From Streptomyces europaeiscabiei (GTDB lineage: Bacteria > Actinomycetota > Actinomycetes > Streptomycetales > Streptomycetaceae), in assembly GCF_036346855.1 (NCBI RefSeq), contig NZ_CP107841.1, positions 2,856,001 through 2,920,000 on the forward strand: 64,000 nt of DNA, in the 5' to 3' direction. Each line of letters starts with the position of its first letter. Positions within the stretch are counted from its first letter, which is position 1. The notes under the pieces are model-generated. The model did not search any database. It was not told the origin of the DNA and saw only the letters and a program-made list of their open reading frames with translations. This document shows positions 52,757-62,045 of this stretch, piece by piece. The position numbers and the translations under genes are program-made.

Positions 52757-55459
52757 ATGACCGACTCCAACGCCATCCAGCCGAGCGCGCTCGACCAGCT
52801 CCCCGACCGCGATCCGGAGGAGACCGCCGAATGGCAGGCCTCGCTGGACGCCGTCGCCAAGGCGGCCGGGCCGCACCGCGCGGCGTACCTGATGCGCCGC
52901 ACCCTGGAGCGCGCGGAGGGCAACGGCATCGCGCTGCCCAAGCTGCTCGAGACGGACTACGTCAACTCCATCCCCACCGCCGCCGAGCCGGGCGTCCCCG
53001 GTGACGAGGCGTTGGAGCGTCGTATCACCGCATGGAACCGCTGGAACGCGGCCGCGATGGTCACCCGTGGCTCCAAATACGGCGTCGGCGGCCACATCGC
53101 CACCTTCGCCTCCGCCGCCTGGCTCTACGAGACGGGCTTCAACCACTTCTTCAAGGGCAAGGAGGCCGACGGCTCGGGCGACCAGCTCTACATCCAGGGC
53201 CACGCCTCCCCCGGCATCTACGCCCGCGCCTTCCTCGACGGCCGGCTGAACGAGTCCCACCTGGACAACTTCCGCCGCGAGTCCGGGGGCAACGGCCTCC
53301 CGTCGTACCCGCACCCCCGCCGCCTGCCCTGGCTGTGGGAGTTCCCGACGGTGTCGATGGGTCTCGGCCCGCTGTCGGCGATCTACCAGGCGCGCTTCAA
53401 CCGCTATCTCACCAGCCGCGGCATCAAGGACGTCTCGAACTCCCACGTCTGGGCCTTCCTCGGCGACGGCGAGATGGACGAGCCGGAGTCGACGGCGGCA
53501 CTCGCGCTCGCCTCCCGTGAGGGTCTCGACAACCTCACCTTCGTCATCAACTGCAACCTGCAACGCCTCGACGGCCCGGTCCGCGCGAACTTCAAGATCG
53601 TGCAGGAGCTGGAGGCGCAGTTCCGCGGCGCCGGCTGGAACGTCGTCAAGTCGCTCTGGGGCTCGGCCTGGGACGAGCTGTTCCAGCTCGACACCACGGG
53701 CGCGCTGGTACGCCGCCTGCGCGAGGTACCGGACGCGCAGGTGCAGACGTACCAGACCCGCGACGCCGCCTACATCCGCCAGGACTTCTTCGGCAAGGAC
53801 CCCGCGCTCGTCGAGATGGCGAAGCTGCTGAGCGACGACAAGATCCTCGAGTGTTTCCACCTGTCCCGCGGTGGTCACGAGTCGCGCAAGGTGTACGCCG
53901 CCTACAAGGCCGCCGTCGAGTTCAAGGGCGCGCCGACCGTCATCCTGGCCCAGACCGTCAAGGGCTTCACCCTCGGCGAGGGCTTCGCGTCGAAGAACGC
54001 CAACCACCAGATGAAGAAGCTCTCGGTGGACGAGTTCAAGCAGATGCGTGACCTGCTCGAACTCCCCATCAAGGACAGCGACTTCATCGACGGGGTCGTG
54101 CCCTACGGCCACCCGGGCGCCGACTCCGCCGAGGTCCGCTACCTCCAGGAGCGCCGCGCCGCCCTCGGCGGTCCCGCCCCGGCCCGCCGTACACACGCGC
54201 TGGCCCCGCTGCCGGCTGCCGCCGACAAGACCTTCGCCGCCTTCGACAAGGGTTCCGGCTCGCAGAACATGGCGACGACCATGGCCTTCGTCCGCCTGGT
54301 CAAGGACCTGGTCCGCGACAAGCAGACCGGCAGGCGCTGGGTGCCGATCGTCCCCGACGAGGCACGCACCTTCGGCATGGAGTCGCTCTTCCCCTCCCTC
54401 GGGATCTACTCCCCCAAGGGCCAGACGTACGAGCCGGTCGACCGCGACCAGCTGATGTACTACAAGGAGGCCAAGGACGGCCAGATCCTCAACGAGGGGA
54501 TCACCGAGGCCGGTTCCATGGCGGACTTCATCGCCGCGTCCACCGCGTACTCCACGCACGGTGAGGCGATGATCCCCTTCTACATCTTCTACTCGATGTT
54601 CGGCTGGCAGCGCACGGCCGACCAGATGTGGCAGCTCGGCGACCAGCTCGGCCGCGGCTTCCTCGTCGGCGCGACGGCCGGCCGTACGACCCTGACGGGC
54701 GAGGGCCTCCAGCACGCCGACGGCCACTCCCCGGTGATCGCGGCGACGAACCCGGCGGCGCTGACGTACGACCCGGCGTTCGCGTACGAGGTCGCGGCGA
54801 TCGTCAAGGACGGTCTGCGCCGGATGTACGGCGAGGCCGCCCCGGATGAGGACCCGAACGTCTTCTACTACCTGACCGTCTACAACGAGCCGCTGCCGCA
54901 GCCCGCCAAGCCGGCCGTCGCGGGGGTGGACGAGGGCATCCTCAAGGGCCTGTACCGCTTCAACACGGCCGAGTCGGCGGGGCTGTCCCCGGTGGCGAAC
55001 GCCCCGCGCGTCCAACTGCTCGGCTCCGGCACGGCGATCCACTGGGCCCTTGAGGCGCAGAAGCTGCTTGCGGACGAGTGGGGCGTGGCGGCCGACGTCT
55101 GGTCCGCGACCTCCTGGAGTGAGCTGCGCCGGGACGCGCTGGAGTCCGACGCCGCGTTGCTGCGCGGGGAGGAGCGGGTGCCGTACCTCCGTCAGGCGCT
55201 GCAGGGTGCCGAGGGGCCGGTCCTCGCGGTCTCCGACTACATGCGTCAGGTCCCCGACCAGATCGCCCAGTGGGTCGAGCAGGACTACTCCTCGCTCGGT
55301 GCCGACGGTTTCGGCCTCTCCGACACCCGTGAGGCCGCCCGCCGCCACTTCGGCGTCGACGCCCAGTCCGTCGTCGTGGCCGCCCTCGCCCAGCTCGCCC
55401 GTCGTGGCGAGGTCAAGGCGACGGCGGTGAAGGAGGCTCGGGAGCGGTACGGGTTGTGA
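52757..55459 (+). CDS. aceE: pyruvate dehydrogenase E1 (homodimeric type)
   Basis: 900 residues from ATG 52757 (GGAAGG 7 nt upstream), close to the 887 of E. coli AceE. Thiamine diphosphate motif begins GDGEMDEPES and ends NCNLQRLDG. Other conserved parts: RGSKYGVGGHIATFAS, HASPGIYARAFLDGR, and the catalytic-histidine region YIQGHASPG. It decarboxylates pyruvate and acetylates the E2 lipoyl domain. It has its own promoter with an operator-like palindrome. A composite repeat begins about 27 bp past the stop. Confidence 0.97.
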   Translation: MTDSNAIQPSALDQLPDRDPEETAEWQASLDAVAKAAGPHRAAYLMRRTLERAEGNGIALPKLLETDYVNSIPTAAEPGVPGDEALERRITAWNRWNAAAMVTRGSKYGVGGHIATFASAAWLYETGFNHFFKGKEADGSGDQLYIQGHASPGIYARAFLDGRLNESHLDNFRRESGGNGLPSYPHPRRLPWLWEFPTVSMGLGPLSAIYQARFNRYLTSRGIKDVSNSHVWAFLGDGEMDEPESTAALALASREGLDNLTFVINCNLQRLDGPVRANFKIVQELEAQFRGAGWNVVKSLWGSAWDELFQLDTTGALVRRLREVPDAQVQTYQTRDAAYIRQDFFGKDPALVEMAKLLSDDKILECFHLSRGGHESRKVYAAYKAAVEFKGAPTVILAQTVKGFTLGEGFASKNANHQMKKLSVDEFKQMRDLLELPIKDSDFIDGVVPYGHPGADSAEVRYLQERRAALGGPAPARRTHALAPLPAAADKTFAAFDKGSGSQNMATTMAFVRLVKDLVRDKQTGRRWVPIVPDEARTFGMESLFPSLGIYSPKGQTYEPVDRDQLMYYKEAKDGQILNEGITEAGSMADFIAASTAYSTHGEAMIPFYIFYSMFGWQRTADQMWQLGDQLGRGFLVGATAGRTTLTGEGLQHADGHSPVIAATNPAALTYDPAFAYEVAAIVKDGLRRMYGEAAPDEDPNVFYYLTVYNEPLPQPAKPAVAGVDEGILKGLYRFNTAESAGLSPVANAPRVQLLGSGTAIHWALEAQKLLADEWGVAADVWSATSWSELRRDALESDAALLRGEERVPYLRQALQGAEGPVLAVSDYMRQVPDQIAQWVEQDYSSLGADGFGLSDTREAARRHFGVDAQSVVVAALAQLARRGEVKATAVKEARERYGL

Positions 55460-55485
55460 CACCGGCGGGGGTGACGGGGGGCCTT

Positions 55486-55809
55486 CGCCCCCGCCGCCCC
55501 TACCCGTCCCTCCCCCACTCTCGGCTTCGCTCGAGCGGGAGGTGCCCCCACCCAGGGGCTGCGCCCCTTCGCCCCCCACAGCGCGGGTCCGGTGGGGCTT
55601 CTCGCGCAGTTCCCCGCGCCCCTGAAAAGCAGGGGCTGCGCCCCGTGCTTTTCAGGCCCGCAGGGGCCTGAATCCTTTAGGGGCGCGGGGAACTGCGCGA
55701 GAAGCCCCCACCGAACCCGCACCCGCCCAAGCACCCCAGACTCCCCCGACACCCTCGGGGTCGAAGGGGCGGAGCCCCTGGGGAAGGACGGGTAGGGGCG
55801 GCGGGGGCG
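55486..55809. repeat. composite nested repeat after aceE
   Basis: Outer perfect 24-bp inverted repeats (55486-55509 and 55786-55809) enclose a CTCCCCCACTCTCGG hairpin (55507-55545) and a full palindromic element (arms 55591-55625 and 55679-55712, with CTTTTCAGG/CCTGAAAAG sub-hairpins). It fills nearly all of the 387-bp aceE-WYL gap and could terminate transcription, but is far larger than needed. Confidence 0.85.
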
Positions 55810-55846
55810 GAAAACTGCCGTCGGTCCGGACCGGCATCATGGGCGT

Positions 55847-56836
55847 ATGCGTGCCGCCCGGCTGATCAAGATGGTGTTGTTGCTCCAGTCCCGCCCCTCC
55901 ATGACCGCCGCCGAACTCGCGCGAGAGCTGGAGGTGTCCGAGCGAACCGTCACCCGGGACGCCCAGGCACTGTCGGAGGCGGGGGTACCGGTGTACGCGG
56001 ACCGGGGCCGGGCCGGCGGGTATCGGCTGATCGGCGGATACCGGACGCGACTGACGGGGCTCGCCCGGAGCGAGGCCGAGGCGCTGTTCCTCAGCGGTGT
56101 GCCGGGGGCGCTGCGGGAGATGGGGTTGGAGGACGCGGCCTCCGCCGCCCGGCTGAAGGTGTCGGCCGCCCTGTTGCCCTCCCTCCGCGATGCCTCCCGT
56201 ACGGCCTCCCAGCGGTTCCACCTCGACGCGCCGAGCTGGTTCGAGGAGCCGAAGACCCCTGAGCTGCTGCCCTCCGTGGCGGACGCGGTGTGGGACGACC
56301 GCCGGATCGTCGCGCGGTACCGCAGGGGTGACAGCGAGGTCGAGCGCGAGCTGGAGCCGTACGGCCTCGTCCTCAAGGCCGGCATCTGGTACCTGTGCGC
56401 CCGTGTTCCGGGCCGGAGCCCCGGCACGGGCTCCTTCCGGACCTACCGCATCGACCGCTTCCTCACCGTCGACGGCGACGGCGAGCGCTTCACCCGCGAC
56501 GAGGAGTTCGACCTGCCCGCCTACTGGGACGAGCAGGCGGAACGGTTCGCCCGGTCGATCCTGCACGCCGAGATCGTCGTACGGCTCTCGGCGGAGGGGG
56601 TGCGGAGGCTGCCCCGCGTCGTGGATCCCGTCTCGGCGCGGGACGCCCTGGCGTCGGCCGGGGCCCCCGACGGCCACGGCCTGACGACCGTCGCGCTCCG
56701 CGTCGAGTCGGAGGAGGTGGCGCACACCCAGCTCACGGCGTTGGGGGCGGAGGCCGAGGTGCTGGCCCCCGAGAGCCTGCGGGAGCGCTTCGCGGGAGAC
56801 GCGCGTCGGCTCGCCGGGATGTACCCGACCGCATGA
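55847..56836 (+). CDS. YafY-type HTH-WYL transcription regulator
   Basis: 329 residues. The N-terminal winged HTH (MTAAELARELEVSERTVTRD) is followed by a WYL domain (EPYGLVLKAGIWYLCARV, FRTYRIDRFLTV) and a C-terminal WCX extension (VVRLSAEGVRRLPRVV). WYL domains bind ligands, often nucleic-acid derivatives. Targets unknown. The ATG at 55847 has no strong ribosome binding site and lies 38 bp from the end of the composite repeat. Confidence 0.92.
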   Translation: MRAARLIKMVLLLQSRPSMTAAELARELEVSERTVTRDAQALSEAGVPVYADRGRAGGYRLIGGYRTRLTGLARSEAEALFLSGVPGALREMGLEDAASAARLKVSAALLPSLRDASRTASQRFHLDAPSWFEEPKTPELLPSVADAVWDDRRIVARYRRGDSEVERELEPYGLVLKAGIWYLCARVPGRSPGTGSFRTYRIDRFLTVDGDGERFTRDEEFDLPAYWDEQAERFARSILHAEIVVRLSAEGVRRLPRVVDPVSARDALASAGAPDGHGLTTVALRVESEEVAHTQLTALGAEAEVLAPESLRERFAGDARRLAGMYPTA

Positions 56837-56921
56837 GGTCCCGGACTGCGCCGTGCCGGACATAACAATCCGCCGTCCTCCGCGTGCGTCCCGCCCGCCC
56901 AGGCACGATGCTGGACCAGTG

Positions 56922-57446
56922 ATGGACGAGACGGAGTTCTGGGAGCTGGTGGACAAGGCCCGCGAGGACGCCGAGGGCGATCCCGAGGACCAGGCCGACC
57001 TGCTCGTGGAGCGGCTCGGCCGACTGGACCCGGAGGCGGTGCTGGACTTCGCCCGGCACTTCGAGTCCCGTTACAACCGCGCGTACATCTGGGACCTCTG
57101 GGGCGCCGCCTGGGTGCTGCTCGACGGTGCCAGCGACGACGCGTTCGACTTCTTCCGGTGCTGGCTGATCGGTCAGGGCCGGGAGATCTTCGAGGGGGCG
57201 GTGCACGACCCCGACTCGCTCGCCGGTCTGCTGGACGACTTCGACGAGGAGATCGACGGGGACGCCGAGGAGCTGGGCTACGCCGCGGACGAGGCGTACG
57301 AGCAGCTCACCGGCGTGGTCGCCCCGGACCTCGGAATCCCGCCCCCGCCCGGCGAACCCGAGGGCACCCCGCTCGACTTCGAGGACGAGTCCGCGCTCGC
57401 CGAGCGCTGCCCGAAGCTCTGGGAGCGTTTCCGGACCCAGGGCTGA
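56922..57446 (+). CDS. DUF4240 protein
   Basis: 174 residues, very acidic, starting MDETEFWELVDKAREDAEGD. The family core FDFFRCWLIGQGREIFEGAV and the C-terminal helical part match DUF4240 proteins of streptomycetes, possibly related to toxin-immunity-like or WGR-associated folds; the function is unknown. It follows the WYL regulator by 85 bp on the same strand. A GTG directly precedes the ATG, so the exact start could be one codon earlier. Confidence 0.82.
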   Translation: MDETEFWELVDKAREDAEGDPEDQADLLVERLGRLDPEAVLDFARHFESRYNRAYIWDLWGAAWVLLDGASDDAFDFFRCWLIGQGREIFEGAVHDPDSLAGLLDDFDEEIDGDAEELGYAADEAYEQLTGVVAPDLGIPPPPGEPEGTPLDFEDESALAERCPKLWERFRTQG

Positions 57447-57510
57447 CCCGGGGCCGACCCACGGCTGCCCCGGGGTCTGTCCGGCGGGAGTTCACGGGCG
57501 GTTCAACGGT

Positions 57511-57831
57511 TCAGGCGCGCAGCCCGCGGCTCGACGTGCGCGGCACGTACGCGTGCTGCTCGGTGGTGTACGGCTGGGCGTGGTGGTGGCGTTCCTTGCC
57601 CGGGGCCGGGTGTTCGGGGGCCGAGGCGCCGTGCAGGGGCGCGGAGTTGGCGCGGTCCAGTGCGGACGCGGTGACGGCGGACGGGCCGAGCACGACGACG
57701 GCGGTCGCACAGGCCACCGTCCAGGGGCTCCGCAGGGCCGAGGACCAGAACTTCTTCGGGCCACGGGACACGTTCTTCGTACGGCTCTTCGTACGGCTCT
57801 TCGTACGGCTGCCGATCATTTTCCCCACCAC
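57511..57831 (-). CDS. small secreted or membrane-anchored protein
   Basis: About 106 residues from GTG 57831 (GGAGG 8 nt upstream); upstream codons are not supported. A basic N-terminus with SRTK repeated three times (12-bp DNA repeats at about 57776-57811) leads to one hydrophobic segment (ACATAVVVLGPSAVTASA) that looks like a signal peptide, and a His/Pro-rich mature part (HHHAQPYTTEQHAY). No family recognised. Confidence 0.65.
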   Translation of the reverse strand: MVGKMIGSRTKSRTKSRTKNVSRGPKKFWSSALRSPWTVACATAVVVLGPSAVTASALDRANSAPLHGASAPEHPAPGKERHHHAQPYTTEQHAYVPRTSSRGLRA

Positions 57832-57935
57832 TTTCCCCACCTCCGGTCGGCGTGACACCGACGAAGTTAGGGCGCGGATCTTGGAGAAGTCTGTGAGGCC
57901 CCGGCGCGCTGTCTGTGAACCTCATGAGATCCCTC

Positions 57936-58847
57936 TCAACGCCGGCCCTGGAGGCGGGCCGCCAGTTCCCTGATCGCGGGCAGGCGTTCCGCGAGGGCCG
58001 CGCCCGGGCAGCTGGTCATGTAGCCGTCGCTGTGGCCCGCGAGGGTGGGCAGCAGAGCGGTGGTGCCGGAGGCGTAGCGGCTGAGGCTGTTGCTGGAGGT
58101 GAGCCTGACGCTTCCGCGGGGGTCGGTGTCGGAGAGACCGAGTTTCCAGGCGGCGAGGGCGGCGATCGCGTCGGTCATGGCCTGCGGGACGGGGACGCCG
58201 GCGGTGAAGGTGCCGAGGGCGGCGATGCCGGTGGTGCGGTGGTTGAAGCCCTGGGTGTGGGCGCCGGTGACGGGGCGGTCGACGCCGCCCGCGCGGCCCT
58301 CGTAGATGGTGCCGCAGCGGTCGACGAGGAAGTTGTAGCCGATGTCGTCCCAGTCCTTGGCGCCGGTCTGACCGGCGTACAGGTGGCGGATGATGCGGGG
58401 CGCGTCGGCGCAGTCGTAGCCGTTGGGCGAGTCCGTGTGGTGGACGAAGACGGCGGCGACCTCGTCGTCGTAGCGGGCGGGCGGCTGGCTGGGCACGTCC
58501 TTCTCCAGCTCCAGCCAGCGGGCCCTGGGCACGATGGGCGGCCGGGGCGCCTGGTGCGGCAGCGCGGGCCGGGTGGCCTCTGACCGGGCCGAGCGGTGCC
58601 CCGTACGGTCCACGCCGATCGCGCACATCACCAGCGCGAGGACGGCCGCCAGTCCGGGCAGACAGGCCAGTAGCAGGAGGACGGGCCGCGGCAGGTCCAC
58701 GCGCTCCCGGGCCCGGCGCTTACGGGCGCGGGAACGGCCGGGGCGCTCCCGGGCCGGGTCCGGGGCGCGCGGGGTCCGTATTCGGCGGCGCCACACGCGC
58801 AAGGGCCGCCGTATTCGCGCCCCCCGTGACCTCCGGAACACACGCAT
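57936..58847 (-). CDS. membrane-anchored N-acetylmuramoyl-L-alanine amidase (PGRP/amidase_2)
   Basis: 303 residues from ATG 58847. The highly basic N-terminus (about 50 residues, Arg-rich) precedes a membrane helix (VLLLLACLPGLAAVLALVMC). The amidase_2/PGRP domain carries the zinc histidines in FVHHTDSPNG and LAGHSDGYMTSCPG and the lysozyme-like tyrosine in DDIGYNFLVDRCGTIYEG. It would cleave the muramoyl-alanine bond of peptidoglycan outside the membrane. It is divergent from the MarP-like gene. Confidence 0.93.
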   Translation of the reverse strand: MRVFRRSRGARIRRPLRVWRRRIRTPRAPDPARERPGRSRARKRRARERVDLPRPVLLLLACLPGLAAVLALVMCAIGVDRTGHRSARSEATRPALPHQAPRPPIVPRARWLELEKDVPSQPPARYDDEVAAVFVHHTDSPNGYDCADAPRIIRHLYAGQTGAKDWDDIGYNFLVDRCGTIYEGRAGGVDRPVTGAHTQGFNHRTTGIAALGTFTAGVPVPQAMTDAIAALAAWKLGLSDTDPRGSVRLTSSNSLSRYASGTTALLPTLAGHSDGYMTSCPGAALAERLPAIRELAARLQGRR

Positions 58848-59069
58848 GCCCCCAGAGTCACCCGGATGCCCACCGGCCGCGATGTGGGGTGGGCCACCCG
58901 GTGGAAGCGGAAGGAACCAACGCCGTGGTCCGGGACGTTTTTACTGTTCCAGGCGGATGTGGCGCGGTGGTGGCCGGTTCGCGCGGGCCACCGGGGTGCC
59001 GTGGGGGCGTAGCTGATCACTGCGCCCGTCGCGCGCGTACTACTGGGTCCCTAGAGAGAGGCGGCTGGA

Positions 59070-60254
59070 GTGGACGTGCTCGACATCCTGCTGATGCTGG
59101 TGATCCTGGCCTACGCGGCGTCGGGTTACCGTCGCGGCCTGGTAGCGGGATGTGTGTCCCTCGCCGGTTTCGTGGGCGGCGCGGCGACAGGCGTCTGGGT
59201 GCTGCCCTGGATGATGGAGCTGGTGGAGGCGGGCACCCCGGCAGCGACCGTCACGGCGGTGCTGACGGTGCTGGTGCCGGGGGTGATCGGTCACGAACTG
59301 GCGGGCCGGCTGGCGCTGCGGCTGCGCCGGGAGATCGACCGCAGCCCCCTGCGGGTGGCCGACGGCATCGGCGGGGCGGCGGCCAACACGATCGCCGTGC
59401 TCATCGTGGCGTGGGTGGCCGCGAGCGTCCTCGGGGCTTCCTCGTCGGCGGTGGTGACCAACGCGATCCGTAACTCCGCGCTGCTCGGCGCCGTGCAGAA
59501 CACCATGCCGGACACCACCCCGGCCTGGTTCTCCGACGCCACGTCCGCGCTCACCGAGGCGGGCTTCCCCCAGGTCTTCAACCCGTTCGAGAACGAGGCG
59601 ACGGCCGAGGTCGCCAAGCCCTCCGGCGACAGTGTGACCGCGGCGGCGACCGGCGCCGCCAAGCGGAGCACGGTGAAGATCGAGGGCGTCGCGGGTACCC
59701 AGGGCCGCGAGGGCAGCGGTTTCGTGTACGCCACCGAGCACGTGATGACCAACGCCCATGTGGTGGCGGGCATCGACGACCCGAGCGTGCGGGTGGGCGG
59801 CGTGGGCAGGGCGTACGAGGCGAAGGTCGTGCTCTTCGACCCCGACAAGGACGTGGCGGTCCTCTACGTCCCGGGGCTCAAGGCACCGCTGCTGCGCTTC
59901 GACGACAGCGCCGAGCGCGGTGACGCGGCGGTCGTGGCCGGCTATCCGGAGGACGGCGGTCTCGACCTCCAGGCGGCCACGGTCGCCAGCCGTATCGACG
60001 CGACCGGCCGGAACATCTACAACACCGACTCGGTCACCCGCGACATCTACTCCATCCGCTCCACCGTCCGCCCCGGCAACTCCGGCGGCCCCCTGCTCAC
60101 CACCGACGGCCAGGTCTTCGGCGTCGTCTTCGCCCGCTCCACCTCGGACGCGGAGACGGGTTACGTCCTCACCGTGGACGAGGTCGTCCCGGACGCGGAG
60201 CGGGCGGCGAACGCGACGGCGGCGGTGGACACGGGCGACCTCGTGACGTCGTGA
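59070..60254 (+). CDS. MarP-like membrane serine protease (CvpA domain plus trypsin-like)
   Basis: 394 residues from GTG 59070. Four N-terminal helices form a CvpA-like domain (about 1-150). The periplasm-side trypsin-like domain has His in MTNAHVVAGI, Asp in PDKDVAVLYV and Ser in RPGNSGGPLL. In Mycobacterium tuberculosis the MarP family resists acid stress by processing a wall hydrolase. A partner here could be the divergent amidase or the NlpC/P60 enzymes (inference). Confidence 0.93.
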   Translation: MDVLDILLMLVILAYAASGYRRGLVAGCVSLAGFVGGAATGVWVLPWMMELVEAGTPAATVTAVLTVLVPGVIGHELAGRLALRLRREIDRSPLRVADGIGGAAANTIAVLIVAWVAASVLGASSSAVVTNAIRNSALLGAVQNTMPDTTPAWFSDATSALTEAGFPQVFNPFENEATAEVAKPSGDSVTAAATGAAKRSTVKIEGVAGTQGREGSGFVYATEHVMTNAHVVAGIDDPSVRVGGVGRAYEAKVVLFDPDKDVAVLYVPGLKAPLLRFDDSAERGDAAVVAGYPEDGGLDLQAATVASRIDATGRNIYNTDSVTRDIYSIRSTVRPGNSGGPLLTTDGQVFGVVFARSTSDAETGYVLTVDEVVPDAERAANATAAVDTGDLVTS

Positions 60255-60318
60255 CCTCCTGACGTCGTGACCTCCTGACGTCGTGACCTCCTGACGTCGT
60301 GACGTCGTGACCTCGTGA
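60243..60318. repeat. 16-bp tandem repeats at the 3' end of the MarP-like gene
   Basis: Units of TGACGTCGTGACCTCC occur three times with degenerate partial units on both sides. The first lies over the stop codon, so slippage could change the C-terminus. Each TGACGTC core is self-complementary. Confidence 0.85.
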
Positions 60319-60350
60319 GGGCCGCGCGGTCGGTGTGGTGGGCGGTCGGG

Positions 60351-60839
60351 TCAGAGCCGACGGCCCATCAGGACGTCGTCCACGTACGCCCCGTCCAGCA
60401 GGAACTCCTCCGGCAGGATTCCCTCCACGACGAACCCCTCGGACTCGTAGAGCTTCCTGGCCGCGGTGTTGTGGCCGAGGACCCGAAGGGTGAGCCGGCG
60501 GGCGCCGCGGCGGCGCGCCTCGTCCTGTACGGCACGCAGCAGCGCCCGTGCGACGCCCGCCCCGCGCGCCCGGTCGGCGACGGCGAGGCCCTGGATCTGG
60601 CGGACGTGCGCGTGACAGGCGAGGGGGGAGGGCAGGGCGAGGCGGACGTATCCGACGACGGTGCCGCCGAGTTCGGCGACCAGGTGGTCGTGGGGGCCGT
60701 AACGCTCGTTGAAGAACGGCTGGTAGGGCTGCTTGGGGCGTTCCTGGACGGAGTGCAGCGTGGACCATGTGTCGCGGTCGAGCCGACTGAGCGTGTCCTC
60801 GTCGTCCGAGGTCGCGACGCGTATGTACGGAACAGGCAT
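60351..60839 (-). CDS. GNAT-family N-acetyltransferase
   Basis: 162 residues from ATG 60839. Acetyl-CoA-binding motif A in QGLAVADRARGAGVARALLR and motif B near LRVLGHNTAARKLYESEGF. Substrate unknown; this group often acetylates protein N-termini, small amines or drugs. It is convergent with the MarP-like gene and divergent from the epimerase gene. Confidence 0.9.
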   Translation of the reverse strand: MPVPYIRVATSDDEDTLSRLDRDTWSTLHSVQERPKQPYQPFFNERYGPHDHLVAELGGTVVGYVRLALPSPLACHAHVRQIQGLAVADRARGAGVARALLRAVQDEARRRGARRLTLRVLGHNTAARKLYESEGFVVEGILPEEFLLDGAYVDDVLMGRRL

Positions 60840-60929
60840 GGCGGCCACTGTAGGCGGCGGCACCGCGATCGACCGGCGGATTGCGCCCCCACGTCCGCCG
60901 TCCCGCCGCGCGCCGGGCAGGATGGGGGC

Positions 60930-61853
60930 ATGACCGTTGAATCGCCCGTTGCGCCCGGTTCTCGTATCGCGATCGCCGGGGCGTCCGGCCTGATCGGCTC
61001 GGCACTGGCCCGTTCCCTCACCGACGACGGCTATGAGGTGCTCCGGCTCGTGCGGCGGGCGCCCCGGGCGCGCGGTGAGGTGCGCTGGGACCCGGACGCG
61101 GGACAGGTCGACGTGGCGGGGCTCGACGGGTGCGCCGCCGTCGTCAATCTCGCCGGCGCGGGGGTCGCGTCCCGCCGCTGGACGGAGGCGTACAAGGCGA
61201 CGATCCGCACCAGCCGGGTGCACGGCACGAGGGCACTCGCCGAGGCCGCCGCATCCCTCGACACACCGCCGAGCGTGTTCGTCAACGGCAGCGCGATCGG
61301 CTTCTACGGCTTCACGGGCGACCGGGTCGTGGACGAGTCGGCGGAACCGGGGGCGGAGTTCCTGTCCACGTTGTGCGTGGAGTGGGAGGGGGCGACCGAG
61401 GCGGCGCGGGAGGCCGGGATCCGCACGGCGTTCGCCCGTACGGGGCTGGTGGTGGCCCGGGGCGGGGGTGCCTGGGGTCCGCTGTTCCCGCTGTTCAAGG
61501 CCGGTTTGGGCGGGCGGATGGGGAACGGCCGCCAGTACTGGAGCTTCATCTCCCTCCATGACGAGGTCGCCGCCCTGCGCCATCTGATCTTCACTCCGTC
61601 GCTGTCCGGGCCGTTCAACCTGACGGCGCCGACGCCGCTCACCAACCGCGAGATCACGGCGGCCATGGGCCGGGTCCTGCACCGGCCCACCGTGTTCACC
61701 GTGCCCGCGCCCGCGCTGCGGCTCGCTCTCGGCGGGGTCGCGGGCGACGTCCTGGGCAGCACGCGGGCCGTCCCGACGCGGTTGTCGGAGTCGGGGTTCA
61801 CGTTCACGTATCCGGAGATCGACGACGCGATCAGGGCGGCGATGGGGCGCTGA
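60930..61853 (+). CDS. TIGR01777-type NAD-dependent epimerase/dehydratase-like protein
   Basis: 307 residues from ATG 60930. Rossmann motif IAGASGLIGSALARSL, then VNLAGAGVASRRWTEAYK, FVNGSAIGFYG and a C-terminal DUF1731-like region (VPAPALRLALGGVAGDVLGS). This family (YfcH-like) has no firmly assigned reaction. The tyrosine position of short-chain dehydrogenases is in the GFYG loop. It lies upstream of a palindromic repeat. Confidence 0.9.
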   Translation: MTVESPVAPGSRIAIAGASGLIGSALARSLTDDGYEVLRLVRRAPRARGEVRWDPDAGQVDVAGLDGCAAVVNLAGAGVASRRWTEAYKATIRTSRVHGTRALAEAAASLDTPPSVFVNGSAIGFYGFTGDRVVDESAEPGAEFLSTLCVEWEGATEAAREAGIRTAFARTGLVVARGGGAWGPLFPLFKAGLGGRMGNGRQYWSFISLHDEVAALRHLIFTPSLSGPFNLTAPTPLTNREITAAMGRVLHRPTVFTVPAPALRLALGGVAGDVLGSTRAVPTRLSESGFTFTYPEIDDAIRAAMGR

Positions 61854-61870
61854 GGGGGTGCGTCGTCGGG

Positions 61871-62045
61871 TGCGGGCGAGTGGGGGCTGGTCGCGCACTT
61901 CCCCCGCCCCTGAAAGACCCGGGGCGCAACCCATGGCGTCAAGGAGCGCGGGGAACTGCGCGACCGGCCACGACGAACCCGCAGCCGGGTGGGCGAAGGG
62001 GCGCCGCCCGGCAGGATGGGACGGGCGGGGGCGGCGGGGGCGAGG
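61871..62045. repeat. palindromic intergenic repeat with degenerate outer module
   Basis: Left arm near 61881 (GGGGGCTGGTCGCGCACTT), right arm to about 61975 (GCGGGGAACTGCGCGACCGG). A G-rich segment at 62016-62041 resembles the 24-bp outer module found at 39296 and 55486 with a few changes. The remaining sequence to 62219 is non-coding, with no clear promoter. Confidence 0.75.
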
